Shown piece after piece: positions 1-7,412 of a stretch of 44,945 nucleotides of DNA (position 1 is the first letter of the stretch; the number at the start of each line of letters is the position of its first letter). Location of the stretch: contig JAEWMT010000128.1 of the NCBI GenBank assembly GCA_023393095.1, positions 1 through 44,945 of the forward strand. The letters are read 5' to 3'. The stretch is from Bacillota bacterium (GTDB lineage: Bacteria > Bacillota > Clostridia > Lachnospirales > Lachnospiraceae). A program made the translations under genes and the position numbers. The notes beneath the pieces are model-generated. The model saw only the letters and a program-made list of their open reading frames with translations, was not told the DNA's origin and made no database searches.

Positions 1-91
1 AGCTGGAGCTATCCATTGTGGATATAAAGATATCCCTCCCCTTTGGATTAAGATTTTTTATAGTATTAATTAGTTTATCGTAACCATCCAT
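1..91 (-). CDS. 5' end of a tail/baseplate gene, possibly XkdR-like (partial)
   Basis: Only the first 30 codons are inside the window; the gene runs off the left edge. The ATG at 91-89 overlaps the TAA stop of the upstream XkdQ-like gene, and a GGAGG lies 10 nt upstream of it. A second ATG two codons later (87-85) is a weaker choice because it is further from the ribosome binding site. The visible protein starts MDGYDKLINTIKNL and shows no diagnostic motif. In PBSX-type tails the gene after xkdQ is the small DUF2577 (XkdR) baseplate gene, so the position suggests that family. The assignment is inferred from gene order only. Confidence 0.5.
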   Translation of the reverse strand, partial: MDGYDKLINTIKNLNPKGRDIFISTMDSSS

Positions 92-1068
92 TAATCAGAA
101 TCCTCCTTCTCGTCCATGATATTCTTAAAAGCTAGTTCAAGGCTCATAGTATGATTTCCGTTCTCCCAAGTATGGGAATCACTGTCTATCCAAAAAACTC
201 CTGTTAAACCGGTTAAGCTATCTTTCAGCTTTACACCAAAGCCACTGATACAATAAATATTACCCAATGCGTCAACGCTTGCTGTCTTATCAATACCTGT
301 CAGCATATTCTTAGCTGCTTTGGATGCTATGACGTCCTCTTCTTTGGTGTAAGAGCTCTGAAATATGCCATATGCATTAATCCATCCGTCATTTTTTACT
401 TCTCCGATCTGTTTTCCTTTGTCATCATAGATTTTTACTTTATTAATCATGGAGTCCAAAGATTCCGAATAACTGGATCCGGTTATATTGATTTTATCAT
501 TCAATGAAAAATTCTTTACTATTGTACCTTTTTCTATTACTGATACTTTTTTTCCGGATGCAAAAGGCATATACTTTTTCCCATTCATTTTATGGGCTTT
601 TGTATATGCCGTCATTATAATATCGTAATAATTCATGGAATCAGCCAATAGGCTTTTAATGTTTACATTTGTTGAAGCGATATTTCCTGTGTCAACCTTT
701 AAATCATTGCAAACCTTTTTTGTTATTTTTTCCGGAGTAGTATTCTTGAAATTATAGGTACCGTCGCTTTTTAGTAGTCGGTTAAGTTCATCGTAACCGC
801 TGTAAGTAATCGTTCCCTGCTCACTTATTCTTTCCCGGTTATAAACCATTGCATCAATCAATAGATCATTATCATCACTATAAAGTTTTAACCTATCACC
901 AAGCGCTATGTTAATCTCCTGAATATTTCTATCAAGTGGAGAATACAAAACTGCAATTTCCAGTGATCTGGCGGCCTGACTGACTGAACCGCTCCAAGTA
1001 GTCATTGAAACAAATTCAGTGATATCACAAGTCTTATTATTTGAATGCTTTATCCACTTTATTTTCAT
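91..1068 (-). CDS. XkdQ-like tail hub/baseplate protein
   Basis: A 325-aa protein without signal peptide or membrane segment. The N-terminal pattern (a short beta-rich start, then an 'NIALGDRLKLYSDDNDLL' segment) and the central helical part resemble the XkdQ/YqbQ family of PBSX-type contractile phages, which forms the hub at the tail tip. The length is close to that family. It starts at an ATG that overlaps the stop of the LysM gene by 4 nt, which implies coupled translation in the tail operon. It follows tape measure and LysM protein, the usual xkdO-xkdP-xkdQ order. The family is recognised from pattern and position; the mechanism is inferred. Confidence 0.8.
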   Translation of the reverse strand: MKIKWIKHSNNKTCDITEFVSMTTWSGSVSQAARSLEIAVLYSPLDRNIQEINIALGDRLKLYSDDNDLLIDAMVYNRERISEQGTITYSGYDELNRLLKSDGTYNFKNTTPEKITKKVCNDLKVDTGNIASTNVNIKSLLADSMNYYDIIMTAYTKAHKMNGKKYMPFASGKKVSVIEKGTIVKNFSLNDKINITGSSYSESLDSMINKVKIYDDKGKQIGEVKNDGWINAYGIFQSSYTKEEDVIASKAAKNMLTGIDKTASVDALGNIYCISGFGVKLKDSLTGLTGVFWIDSDSHTWENGNHTMSLELAFKNIMDEKEDSD

Positions 1069-1700
1069 ACATTAATCACCAGTTTCTGACCAGCCATTAG
1101 AACATTGGGGTTTTTGATATTATTTTGGTTCGCAATTGCTTTATAATTCGAACTACTTCCCGTAAGTTTTTTTGCTATTACTGTTAAGGTATCACCCGAT
1201 TTTACAGTATAAGTGGTCGTTTTTACTTCTTTGGAAGCCCTCTTTGTGTCAGCCGCTGTTACCTTGGTGCCTGTTTTTGATACTTTAACTTCCTTTTTTA
1301 CTGCTACTTTCGGCTTTCTGTACTCCTTGAATTCAATACTATAATAAACATCACCTGACCCATCCTGCTCAGAATATGTAAAACTCTCAATGGTCATCTT
1401 AAGATTAATATTAGTCTTAGTTATCGTGACCTGAACCGGATCGTCCATCCATGATTTAATAAGCTTTACGCATTCGTATGGTTTTGGGAAGCTTTTATAT
1501 TGTACAACTCCGTATGCTATAGAAGGGAAAAGAGAGGAAAGTGTAAATGTTACTAATCCCCTTTTCCCGATTAAATTCACTTCACCAAACGATGTGATAT
1601 TGACCGTTGTATTCTGCTGGGAGTTTGAGATTTCAAAGGATGCCGGCAGCACCGGCAGTCTTAAACTTTTTTTACCTTGTTTAATCCATATCTGCATCAT
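1065..1700 (-). CDS. XkdP-like LysM-domain tail/baseplate protein
   Basis: A 211-aa protein. The N-terminal 130 residues are beta-rich and resemble the tail-tube-like domain of XkdP/gp53-type baseplate proteins ('FEISNSQQNTTVNITSFGEV'). The C-terminal 50 residues form a classical LysM peptidoglycan-binding module (TYTVKSGDTLTVIAKKLTGS, then NPNVLMAGQKLVI). A Lys- and Thr-rich linker separates the two. LysM lets the baseplate hub dock to the cell wall or links it to the hub. The ATG overlaps the tape-measure stop. The domain order matches PBSX XkdP, and confidence is high. Confidence 0.88.
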   Translation of the reverse strand: MMQIWIKQGKKSLRLPVLPASFEISNSQQNTTVNITSFGEVNLIGKRGLVTFTLSSLFPSIAYGVVQYKSFPKPYECVKLIKSWMDDPVQVTITKTNINLKMTIESFTYSEQDGSGDVYYSIEFKEYRKPKVAVKKEVKVSKTGTKVTAADTKRASKEVKTTTYTVKSGDTLTVIAKKLTGSSSNYKAIANQNNIKNPNVLMAGQKLVINV

Positions 1701-3754
1701 GCCGGTACAACCTCCCCTTGATTATTCGCTCTCTTTTCTAACTCATCAGCTAACTTCCTGACAATTTCATCAATATCCTTATTACTTCTTACCTCTATTT
1801 TTTCAGCTAATTTCTTAACGATAACAGTAACGTTGCCTTTGCCTTTTGCGCCTTCTTTTCTCGCCATTCTCACTGACTTATCATGAGGATACACCCTTGT
1901 TCCACGTGGGAGGTCCATAATTTCACCGCCACGCTCCTGGGTTACAGCAAGACCGCCCTTCCAGTTTGGTGTACCAGTTGCCAGCATAGGAATTTTCGGA
2001 ATATTGATGGAGAACTTCTTTCCGCCTAATAGAGGCACCCAGTCAGGGATTTTAAAACCTAAACTATTAATTCCGTCTACTGCCCCATTAACAATCCCAA
2101 TAATTGCATTTATCGGGGTCTTTATAACAGCAACTAAGCTTTCTGCAATGCCACCGAAAATCTTTTTTACACCTAGCCAAGCTTTTTTCCAGTTGCCAGT
2201 AAAAACACCACCAATAAATGTTGTTATTCCGTCAAAAACATCTAATAATCCGTTAATATAACCGGATATCCCTTTTACCACTCCTGATACATAGCCACTT
2301 ACAATTTTGAATTGTACTTTAAATCCAGCCACGAATACATTCTTAAGGAAACGAACAATAGGCTTCATATATTTAATTATGTTATTTATGGCCGGTTTTA
2401 AATTTTTGATTGCGTTAGATATTACTGTTTTAGCCTTAGTAAATAATTTTCCAAAGATATTGACATCCCCACCAGCTCGCTTAAATGTATTTTTGAGAAA
2501 CTTTCCTAAGCCGCCGAAAAAGGCTTTAACCTTTTTCCAGTTTTTAATAATTAGAAATGCTGCGACCGCTATTGCCACAATAACCGCCACTACTATCCAG
2601 GCCGGAGGTATCAGCATAAGTAGACCCTTGGCTCCAAACATCATAGTTGCCATTCTTGCCATTTTAAAAACATTTATTATTATGCCGACTCCAGTTGTTA
2701 ATTTACCTAAGATAAAAACACATGGGCCTACAGCTGCTGCAATACCGGCAAACTTTATAATCATGTTCTGCTGTTTATCGCTCAAATTACTGAATTTACC
2801 TACCAATGAATTGATCCACTTTAATAATTTAAGTCCTTGCGGAAGCAGTTTTGTTCCAATACTCGCTCCGGCTTGTTTCATACCCTCTACGAGTGCTCTT
2901 TTTTGGTTGGCCGCACTAGTTCCCAGCGTCTTGGCAAAATCGCCCTGTGAATTTTTCGTCATATCAAGTACATATTTATATCTTAATTGTACTTTTTCGG
3001 CTTGCGATAAACTGCTAAAGGATCCTTTTGCGGTTTTCGCCTGATTTCCTAAAGCTGAATTGAGGCTTATCTGTGCTTTTTTAGTCTCAATACTGTTTGC
3101 TCCAAATTTCTTGGTTTTTTCATTTAGTGTTTGCTGCGCAAGTGTAACTTTTAAGTTCATTTCCTTCATCTTGGCTGCAGATACTGTACTTTTTAATAAG
3201 CCCTTGGAAACTGCATAAGCCTGCAAGTTAGTATCCGTCATTACGACACCCAATTTCTTAAGACTCTCGGTTTCTCCTGAAAAAATACCGTTTAAAGCAG
3301 TATTGGCTATGTCTATGGATATATTTTTAAATGAAGACAGGTCGCCTGCTCTTCCTACCAATGTTTTTGACATCTTCGCTGCCTGTTTAGTTGTTAGTCC
3401 CATTGAGGTTGCCATATCCCCATAAGTTGCGGACATATCCAAGGCTGTTCCCTGCGCAATACCGTAGCTTGTTAATGTCGTTTTAGACCAGTTTTTTATA
3501 TTTTTCGCATTCTTACCGAATGAAACATCTACTTTGTTAACAGATTCATTAAGATCAGAAGCCAATTTAAAAGAGGCAGTTCCAGCTGCCGCTATAGGTA
3601 ATGTAAACTTAGTCGTTAATGATGAACCAACTTTACTTATTTTGCTACCGGCATTCTTTATTTCATTTCCAAGCTTTTTTGCTTCTTTCGTACTTTTTTC
3701 CATGCTTTTTACCGCCCGGTTCATCGGGGAAGTAAACTTATCCACAAATCTCAA
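1697..3754 (-). CDS. Tail tape measure protein (start codon damaged)
   Basis: A protein of about 685 aa. It has coiled, Ala/Lys-rich N-terminal repeats, a conserved phage-tail region around 'YAVSKGLLKSTVSAAKM', two strongly hydrophobic segments in the middle ('KFAGIAAAVGPCVFILGKL', 'AWIVVAVIVAIAVAAFLII') and a charged C terminus. These are typical of tape measures that set tail length. The first start codon accepted by standard rules is TTG at 3754-3752, but it has no ribosome binding site. In-frame coding extends upstream (GKIIDAT before LRFVDKF) to an ACG at 3778-3776, which sits 9 nt after AGGAGG (3793-3788). That ACG is probably a mutated ATG; a start there would give 693 aa. The length predicts a fairly short tail. 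Confidence 0.85.
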   Translation of the reverse strand: MRFVDKFTSPMNRAVKSMEKSTKEAKKLGNEIKNAGSKISKVGSSLTTKFTLPIAAAGTASFKLASDLNESVNKVDVSFGKNAKNIKNWSKTTLTSYGIAQGTALDMSATYGDMATSMGLTTKQAAKMSKTLVGRAGDLSSFKNISIDIANTALNGIFSGETESLKKLGVVMTDTNLQAYAVSKGLLKSTVSAAKMKEMNLKVTLAQQTLNEKTKKFGANSIETKKAQISLNSALGNQAKTAKGSFSSLSQAEKVQLRYKYVLDMTKNSQGDFAKTLGTSAANQKRALVEGMKQAGASIGTKLLPQGLKLLKWINSLVGKFSNLSDKQQNMIIKFAGIAAAVGPCVFILGKLTTGVGIIINVFKMARMATMMFGAKGLLMLIPPAWIVVAVIVAIAVAAFLIIKNWKKVKAFFGGLGKFLKNTFKRAGGDVNIFGKLFTKAKTVISNAIKNLKPAINNIIKYMKPIVRFLKNVFVAGFKVQFKIVSGYVSGVVKGISGYINGLLDVFDGITTFIGGVFTGNWKKAWLGVKKIFGGIAESLVAVIKTPINAIIGIVNGAVDGINSLGFKIPDWVPLLGGKKFSINIPKIPMLATGTPNWKGGLAVTQERGGEIMDLPRGTRVYPHDKSVRMARKEGAKGKGNVTVIVKKLAEKIEVRSNKDIDEIVRKLADELEKRANNQGEVVPA

Positions 3755-3770
3755 CGTAGCATCAATAATT

Positions 3771-3908
3771 TTACCCGTATGATTCAGCCTCCTTCCTCAT
3801 ATCCTCATACTGCCTATAAACAAAGGTTTTAATTATTCTTTTTTCTCCGATTCCTAGTAACCGGTATTGACTTGGCAGAATATGATGAAATCGAAAAAGG
3901 AAGTACAT
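3771..3908 (-). CDS. Downstream half of the tail assembly chaperone (T part), 45 aa
   Basis: A 45-aa reading frame starting MYFLFRFHHILPSQYRLL, with its own GAGGAGG 7 nt before the ATG. It lies between the XkdN-like gene and the tape measure, where long-tailed phages encode the frameshifted T extension of the tail chaperone. Its frame is the -1 frame of the upstream gene, and no stop codon lies between the slippery site at 3956-3950 and its ATG, so it can be made as a fusion. The strong internal ribosome binding site suggests it is also made alone. Short companions with a LGEKRII-like core are common at this position in clostridial phages. Confidence 0.7.
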   Translation of the reverse strand: MYFLFRFHHILPSQYRLLGIGEKRIIKTFVYRQYEDMRKEAESYG

Positions 3909-3946
3909 TATCTGTACCTCCTCTGATTCATCGATCTCATCATATA

Positions 3947-4354
3947 TTAGTTTTTTTGCTCTTCTTCCTCTTCTTCATCGGTAAATCCGCTTAATGTTGC
4001 AATTTTATCGGCTATATTCGTTAGCTCATTACCTTTAAATAGGATATCTGCTAACTCCTTTGGTGTAGCAGCACCAAAATGCTTCTGTAGACTTTCGCCT
4101 TTAAGATCGGGTTCAAGAATGCCTTCAAGAACAATCAACTTACTTACTTTCCTTGCCTGAGATAAATCCTGTCTGCCCTTTTTATCAAACATCATAGCCT
4201 GTATTTCGCCTAAACGGTCTGCATCAACTTCCTGCACCTTAACAATAAAAGGCTCTCCGGTTAATTCAGATAGCCTTTTAATTTCTAATTGCCCTGTTTG
4301 TTTTTCTTTATATTTCTTGGCATCAAGTGCCAATAATTTTTCGGTTAAGCTCAT
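3947..4354 (-). CDS. XkdN-like tail assembly chaperone (G part)
   Basis: A 135-aa acidic protein of the XkdN type ('LSELTGEPFIVKVQEVDADRLGEIQ', cut here to its core idea: a beta-rich N-terminal half and helical C-terminal half ending in a run of Glu). It follows the tail tube gene and precedes the tape measure. This family coats the tape measure during tail assembly. The ATG at 4354 has an AGGAGG 7 nt upstream. The last codons read CAA AAA AAC TAA and contain a slippery heptamer, so a fraction of ribosomes should make a 194-aa product ending at 3771. Confidence 0.85.
   Translation of the reverse strand: MSLTEKLLALDAKKYKEKQTGQLEIKRLSELTGEPFIVKVQEVDADRLGEIQAMMFDKKGRQDLSQARKVSKLIVLEGILEPDLKGESLQKHFGAATPKELADILFKGNELTNIADKIATLSGFTDEEEEEEQKN
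3950..3956 (-). promoter_or_regulatory. -1 ribosomal frameshift site (A AAA AAC) in tail chaperone
   Basis: On the minus strand the heptamer A AAA AAC is in the correct phase immediately before the TAA of the XkdN-like gene. Reading on in the -1 frame gives Leu-Ile-Tyr-Asp-Glu and stays open through the 45-aa downstream frame to a TAA at 3773-3771. A GA-rich, Shine-Dalgarno-like AGAGGAAG lies about 10 nt upstream, which is known to stimulate -1 frameshifting in bacteria. Frameshifting between these two tail chaperone parts is conserved among long-tailed phages. The slip itself is inferred from sequence. Confidence 0.8.
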
Positions 4355-4364
4355 ATTCTACCTC

Positions 4365-4790
4365 CTATATAACGTCTAGAGCTTCCCAGCCCCTAAACGT
4401 AAACTCCATGCTCTCTTCAAGATTCTTTTTCATTTCCCAATCAGCTAAGGTTAGTTCAGTAAATACACACCCTATAAGCTTTACTCTCTCACATCCGAGA
4501 GAACTTGGATCTTCAAGCTTAGATATTATAGTAAACTCGCTTTGAATGCCCTTTCGCAAGTTTTCACTTAATAACTTAATAAAGCGAGAACTAATTTTAT
4601 TCATTTTAAGAGTTCCCTTACATTCTAACCCGGTTATTTTTGTACCATCTATCAGTTGTCTTGTTTGGCTGATTGCTTCGGTCTTAGGAGTAACCTTTGC
4701 ATCAAGACCTGTGACCTCTGATATGTATTCGGAATCAAGCCATGCTTCCCCCCAAGTACCGTTTATAACCTGTTCTGGTTTATATCCCAT
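4365..4790 (-). CDS. Phage tail tube protein (XkdM-like)
   Basis: A 141-aa protein starting MGYKPEQVINGTWGEAWLD, the hallmark opening of the XkdM tail tube family, and ending in a beta-rich segment ('MEFTFRGWEALDVI'). The tube is the inner channel wrapped by the contractile sheath encoded just upstream. Spacing to the sheath gene is 15 nt and to the chaperone gene 10 nt, consistent with one tail operon. Length and order (sheath-tube-chaperone-tape measure) match PBSX-type myophages. Confidence 0.9.
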   Translation of the reverse strand: MGYKPEQVINGTWGEAWLDSEYISEVTGLDAKVTPKTEAISQTRQLIDGTKITGLECKGTLKMNKISSRFIKLLSENLRKGIQSEFTIISKLEDPSSLGCERVKLIGCVFTELTLADWEMKKNLEESMEFTFRGWEALDVI

Positions 4791-4805
4791 GTCCGTTCTC
4801 CTTCC

Positions 4806-5873
4806 TTAAATATTGATAGGTAAATAGATATATTCAATTGCATCCAGAATTTTAATGGAAGCCTTTAAAAACACCTTATCATACGTATCGTAAACTCTGA
4901 TTTCATCATCTGATAAATCATCGGTTGCTATTCCCTGTGATTTTAAATATACTCTCTGTGAGTCAACATCAATGCTTACACTCCCGGAAGATAATATTCC
5001 ATCAAGAACCAACTGTTCAAAATACCCACCAATGGCACTCATAAGCAGACACTTATTATCATAGCTGTTTGAGAACTTTCCAAGATAGCTATCCTGAGCT
5101 GTCTTGGTAATGTCGTCATGGATCATGTCCATTGCATCTACAATTTTTATTTTTTTAAACTGATTCCCTTTATCGGCTGTTGTTGTTATAAGGCTGTTAA
5201 TTCCCTGAGCAACTTTTACTATTTCACCGTCAAAGAACACAATGAATTTACCCTCATCAAGTGCTGCTTCCTGTTCAGCTCTCGTTAGCCTAGTACAATC
5301 AGTTAATTCTGGAAGTGGTGCATTAGTGCAGCTGATTTTCATTGGTGTGCCAGCAATTATACCAGCAATACGTGAACAATACTGTTCTGTAGTGTACACG
5401 GCCGAATCTGCTTTCATTTCGGCTGTATCAAAGTTGATAATTCCTTCGTTATCCCCCGCAATATTCGGTAAAACAGCTTTTACGCTTCTTCCTATACCTC
5501 TCTGTGCTTTGATCCATGAAGCAATTACCAAGGTTTTGCCATCGGTTTCGACCGTTGGAATTGCCAGATAATCAAACTTATTAAGAGTGAAATAATCAAG
5601 TGCAGGAGTATAATTATCTGTTTCATCATCTGCTATAATATAGGCAATAACTTTCTTTGGGGCGTTTTGATACCCCATTAGTGCCAGACTAATTTGTTCT
5701 TGATTTTTTACCGATAATGTGCTTGGTATATCAGCAGCACTTAACGCAATAATGGGGTTGGTATCTGGTATAGTGGGTTCCTTTAAAATTAAAGCTACAA
5801 CACCACGTTCTCCACGTTTAATGACCTGAGCCGCTTTTTCTGTAAAGCTTACATTTACGCTAGGCATTGGCAT
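4806..5873 (-). CDS. Contractile tail sheath protein (XkdK-like)
   Basis: A 355-aa protein of the tail sheath family. The N terminus (MPMPSVNVSFTEKAAQVIKR) and the central 'TLVIASWIKAQRGIGRSVKAV' region fit XkdK-type sheaths, and the C terminus ends in a beta-rich 'DAIEYIYLPINI' that would contact the tube. The family usually has 350-470 residues, so this is a compact version. Its presence shows that the phage has a contractile, myovirus-type tail. The start ATG has a GAGG-type site upstream. It lies between tail terminator and tube genes. Confidence 0.92.
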   Translation of the reverse strand: MPMPSVNVSFTEKAAQVIKRGERGVVALILKEPTIPDTNPIIALSAADIPSTLSVKNQEQISLALMGYQNAPKKVIAYIIADDETDNYTPALDYFTLNKFDYLAIPTVETDGKTLVIASWIKAQRGIGRSVKAVLPNIAGDNEGIINFDTAEMKADSAVYTTEQYCSRIAGIIAGTPMKISCTNAPLPELTDCTRLTRAEQEAALDEGKFIVFFDGEIVKVAQGINSLITTTADKGNQFKKIKIVDAMDMIHDDITKTAQDSYLGKFSNSYDNKCLLMSAIGGYFEQLVLDGILSSGSVSIDVDSQRVYLKSQGIATDDLSDDEIRVYDTYDKVFLKASIKILDAIEYIYLPINI

Positions 5874-5891
5874 ATTATATCTACCTCTTTT

Positions 5892-6335
5892 CTATTTTAT
5901 ATTTACTTCTGATGCAATTTTGCTTGTATCAGGTCTTTCAACAGCCTCATAGTACTCAATTTCAATACTTACTTGTAAAACATCATTATTATTTCCTGCA
6001 AAATCATAGCTTGTATCCGTTACGGGTATTTTTCTTTCTTTCACCGGGAGTATGTATCCAAATAACTCAATGATTTCATTAGCCTTAGTAAGGTTATCAA
6101 TTTCGCTTGTTACTTTAGGAAAATACGTAATCATTATCGTAAAGGCTTTGTGCTTATAATTAATGCTTTCGTTAGAGCATATCTTTGGAATAATATCTAC
6201 AAAAAAAGAAGGAGTTTTATATCCTTCTCTTACTTCTTGCCCGTAATAATGGTATTCCGCAACTCCATATTTTGTCTGCAATAGAGCGTTTGCCGCTGTA
6301 TATAAATCTGTCAGAGTAATCAATTTAGACCACAC
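5892..6335 (-). CDS. Tail terminator-like protein (DUF6838 type)
   Basis: A 147-aa protein starting MWSKLITLTDLYTAANALL, with alternating beta strands and a short helical middle ('LTKANEIIELFGYILPV'). The pattern matches small proteins encoded just before the sheath gene in PBSX/clostridial myophages, now grouped as tail terminators that cap the tail end at the neck. Its start overlaps the end of the gp10-like gene by 16 nt, so translation is probably coupled. Family assignment rests on sequence pattern and position; no catalytic function is expected. Confidence 0.7.
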   Translation of the reverse strand: MWSKLITLTDLYTAANALLQTKYGVAEYHYYGQEVREGYKTPSFFVDIIPKICSNESINYKHKAFTIMITYFPKVTSEIDNLTKANEIIELFGYILPVKERKIPVTDTSYDFAGNNNDVLQVSIEIEYYEAVERPDTSKIASEVNIK

Positions 6336-6745
6336 TCCCTTGTTATATCTTCAATAAGTTTTTGCATTTCCTGCGGCATTTTCTCGGCATATTCATCTCT
6401 TGCTTGTTTTACAATAAGCCTTCCCGGTACCCACCCAACATTGCGGCCATCTTTAGTTACCTGATTATGTCCGTTCTCGATTAAGTGAAAATGCGGTGCA
6501 GTTCCTCGAAAATCCTTTTCCATATTAACACCGAACCCACGCATTTTATCAAGTTTAAAACCTTTTATGAGTTTCCCTGTATGGCTATCAACCGATTGTT
6601 TTGTTATCTGGATTACTCTCTTCTTAAAGTCTTTTGATATATTCTCTAGCCTTTCTGCTCCCATATCAGGATATTTCTTTATGGCTTTTTGTAGGCTGTC
6701 CTGCAGTTCAGTAAACCCATTTAAATTAAAACCAGTATCACTCAA
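6320..6745 (-). CDS. HK97 gp10-like tail completion protein
   Basis: A 141-aa protein of the HK97 gp10 type. It has an N-terminal helix ('LNGFTELQDSLQKAIKKYP'), a lysine-rich middle and the family's typical 'FHLIENGHN' segment around residue 88, followed by a basic 'GRLIVKQARDEY'. Members act in tail completion at the head-tail joint. It overlaps the neighbouring head-closure gene by 8 nt and the tail terminator gene by 16 nt, consistent with a tightly coupled connector module. Confidence 0.85.
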   Translation of the reverse strand: MSDTGFNLNGFTELQDSLQKAIKKYPDMGAERLENISKDFKKRVIQITKQSVDSHTGKLIKGFKLDKMRGFGVNMEKDFRGTAPHFHLIENGHNQVTKDGRNVGWVPGRLIVKQARDEYAEKMPQEMQKLIEDITRECGLN

Positions 6746-7073
6746 TCATTTCACCTTCTCTATGCCGGCATATGATCTTAAGCATATTATTTCGTTCCAT
6801 GGGGTTTATTGGTGGACTGATTATTTCAAGCTTTTTGCCTTTATAATTAATGACCATGTCACTAGTAATATCCCTCCTGTACCTTATATACACATTGAAG
6901 GTAATTTCATCTTTATTTCGCTGAACTTCAAGCGTTTCCTTACCATTCTGTGGCTCCACTCCCGCCCAAACTGTTGTATATGGTACCAGCTTTTGAGCTG
7001 TTTGCAGATATTCATTTTTTGAATCTTCGTATTTCATGAAGGTTATGCGTTTATTCAGCCTTCCAATATCCAC
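6738..7073 (-). CDS. Head-tail adaptor / head closure protein
   Basis: A 111-aa, beta-barrel-like protein beginning MDIGRLNKRITFMKYED, the usual opening of the phage head-tail adaptor family (SPP1 gp16-like). The WAGVEPQNGKETLEVQRNK region is the conserved core. It closes the portal channel and forms the surface to which the tail binds. It lies 25 nt after the gp6-like connector gene and overlaps the gp10-like gene by 8 nt. Confidence 0.85.
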   Translation of the reverse strand: MDIGRLNKRITFMKYEDSKNEYLQTAQKLVPYTTVWAGVEPQNGKETLEVQRNKDEITFNVYIRYRRDITSDMVINYKGKKLEIISPPINPMERNNMLKIICRHREGEMIE

Positions 7074-7098
7074 CTGACCACCCGCTTTCTGCTTTGAT

Positions 7099-7359
7099 TT
7101 ACGAATAGCATAACTGATTAATAATTGTATCTAAACCAAACGGGATCTTTGATAAAGGCTTTTCACTTTCCGCATTTCTGTTTTCATACCAATTTGCAAC
7201 CAATAACTTAATTGCAAGTTTGTATAATTCCTTACTGTAATCCTTTTTTATGCCTGCGTTGGTTAGATATTCCTCTGCTGCTATTTGCAAGCCTGTGATA
7301 AGTGTAATCTCGTCAGTTCCGTCTATACGTAAAAACTCTTTAAGTTCATCTAGTTCCAT
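7099..7359 (-). CDS. gp6-like head-tail connector protein
   Basis: An 86-aa all-helical protein (MELDELKEFLRIDGTDEITL). The opening, the 'AAEEYLTNAGI' helix and the 'LLVANWYENRN' stretch are hallmarks of HK97 gp6-like connectors, which bind as a ring below the portal. The length is normal for the short version. It lies about 50 nt downstream of the capsid gene, with the RBS AAAGGTG before its ATG. It opens the connector module shared by siphophage-type heads and myophage tails. Confidence 0.87.
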   Translation of the reverse strand: MELDELKEFLRIDGTDEITLITGLQIAAEEYLTNAGIKKDYSKELYKLAIKLLVANWYENRNAESEKPLSKIPFGLDTIINQLCYS

Positions 7360-7412
7360 TCGATCACCTTTTAATTTCTTTATAAGGGCGGCGTTATACC
7401 GCCCTGTTTAAC

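Noticed and set aside
2307..3044. A 245-codon plus-strand frame opposite the tape measure.
   Set aside because: It is the mirror of a long Ala/Lys-rich gene and has no start context; the minus-strand protein is clearly real.
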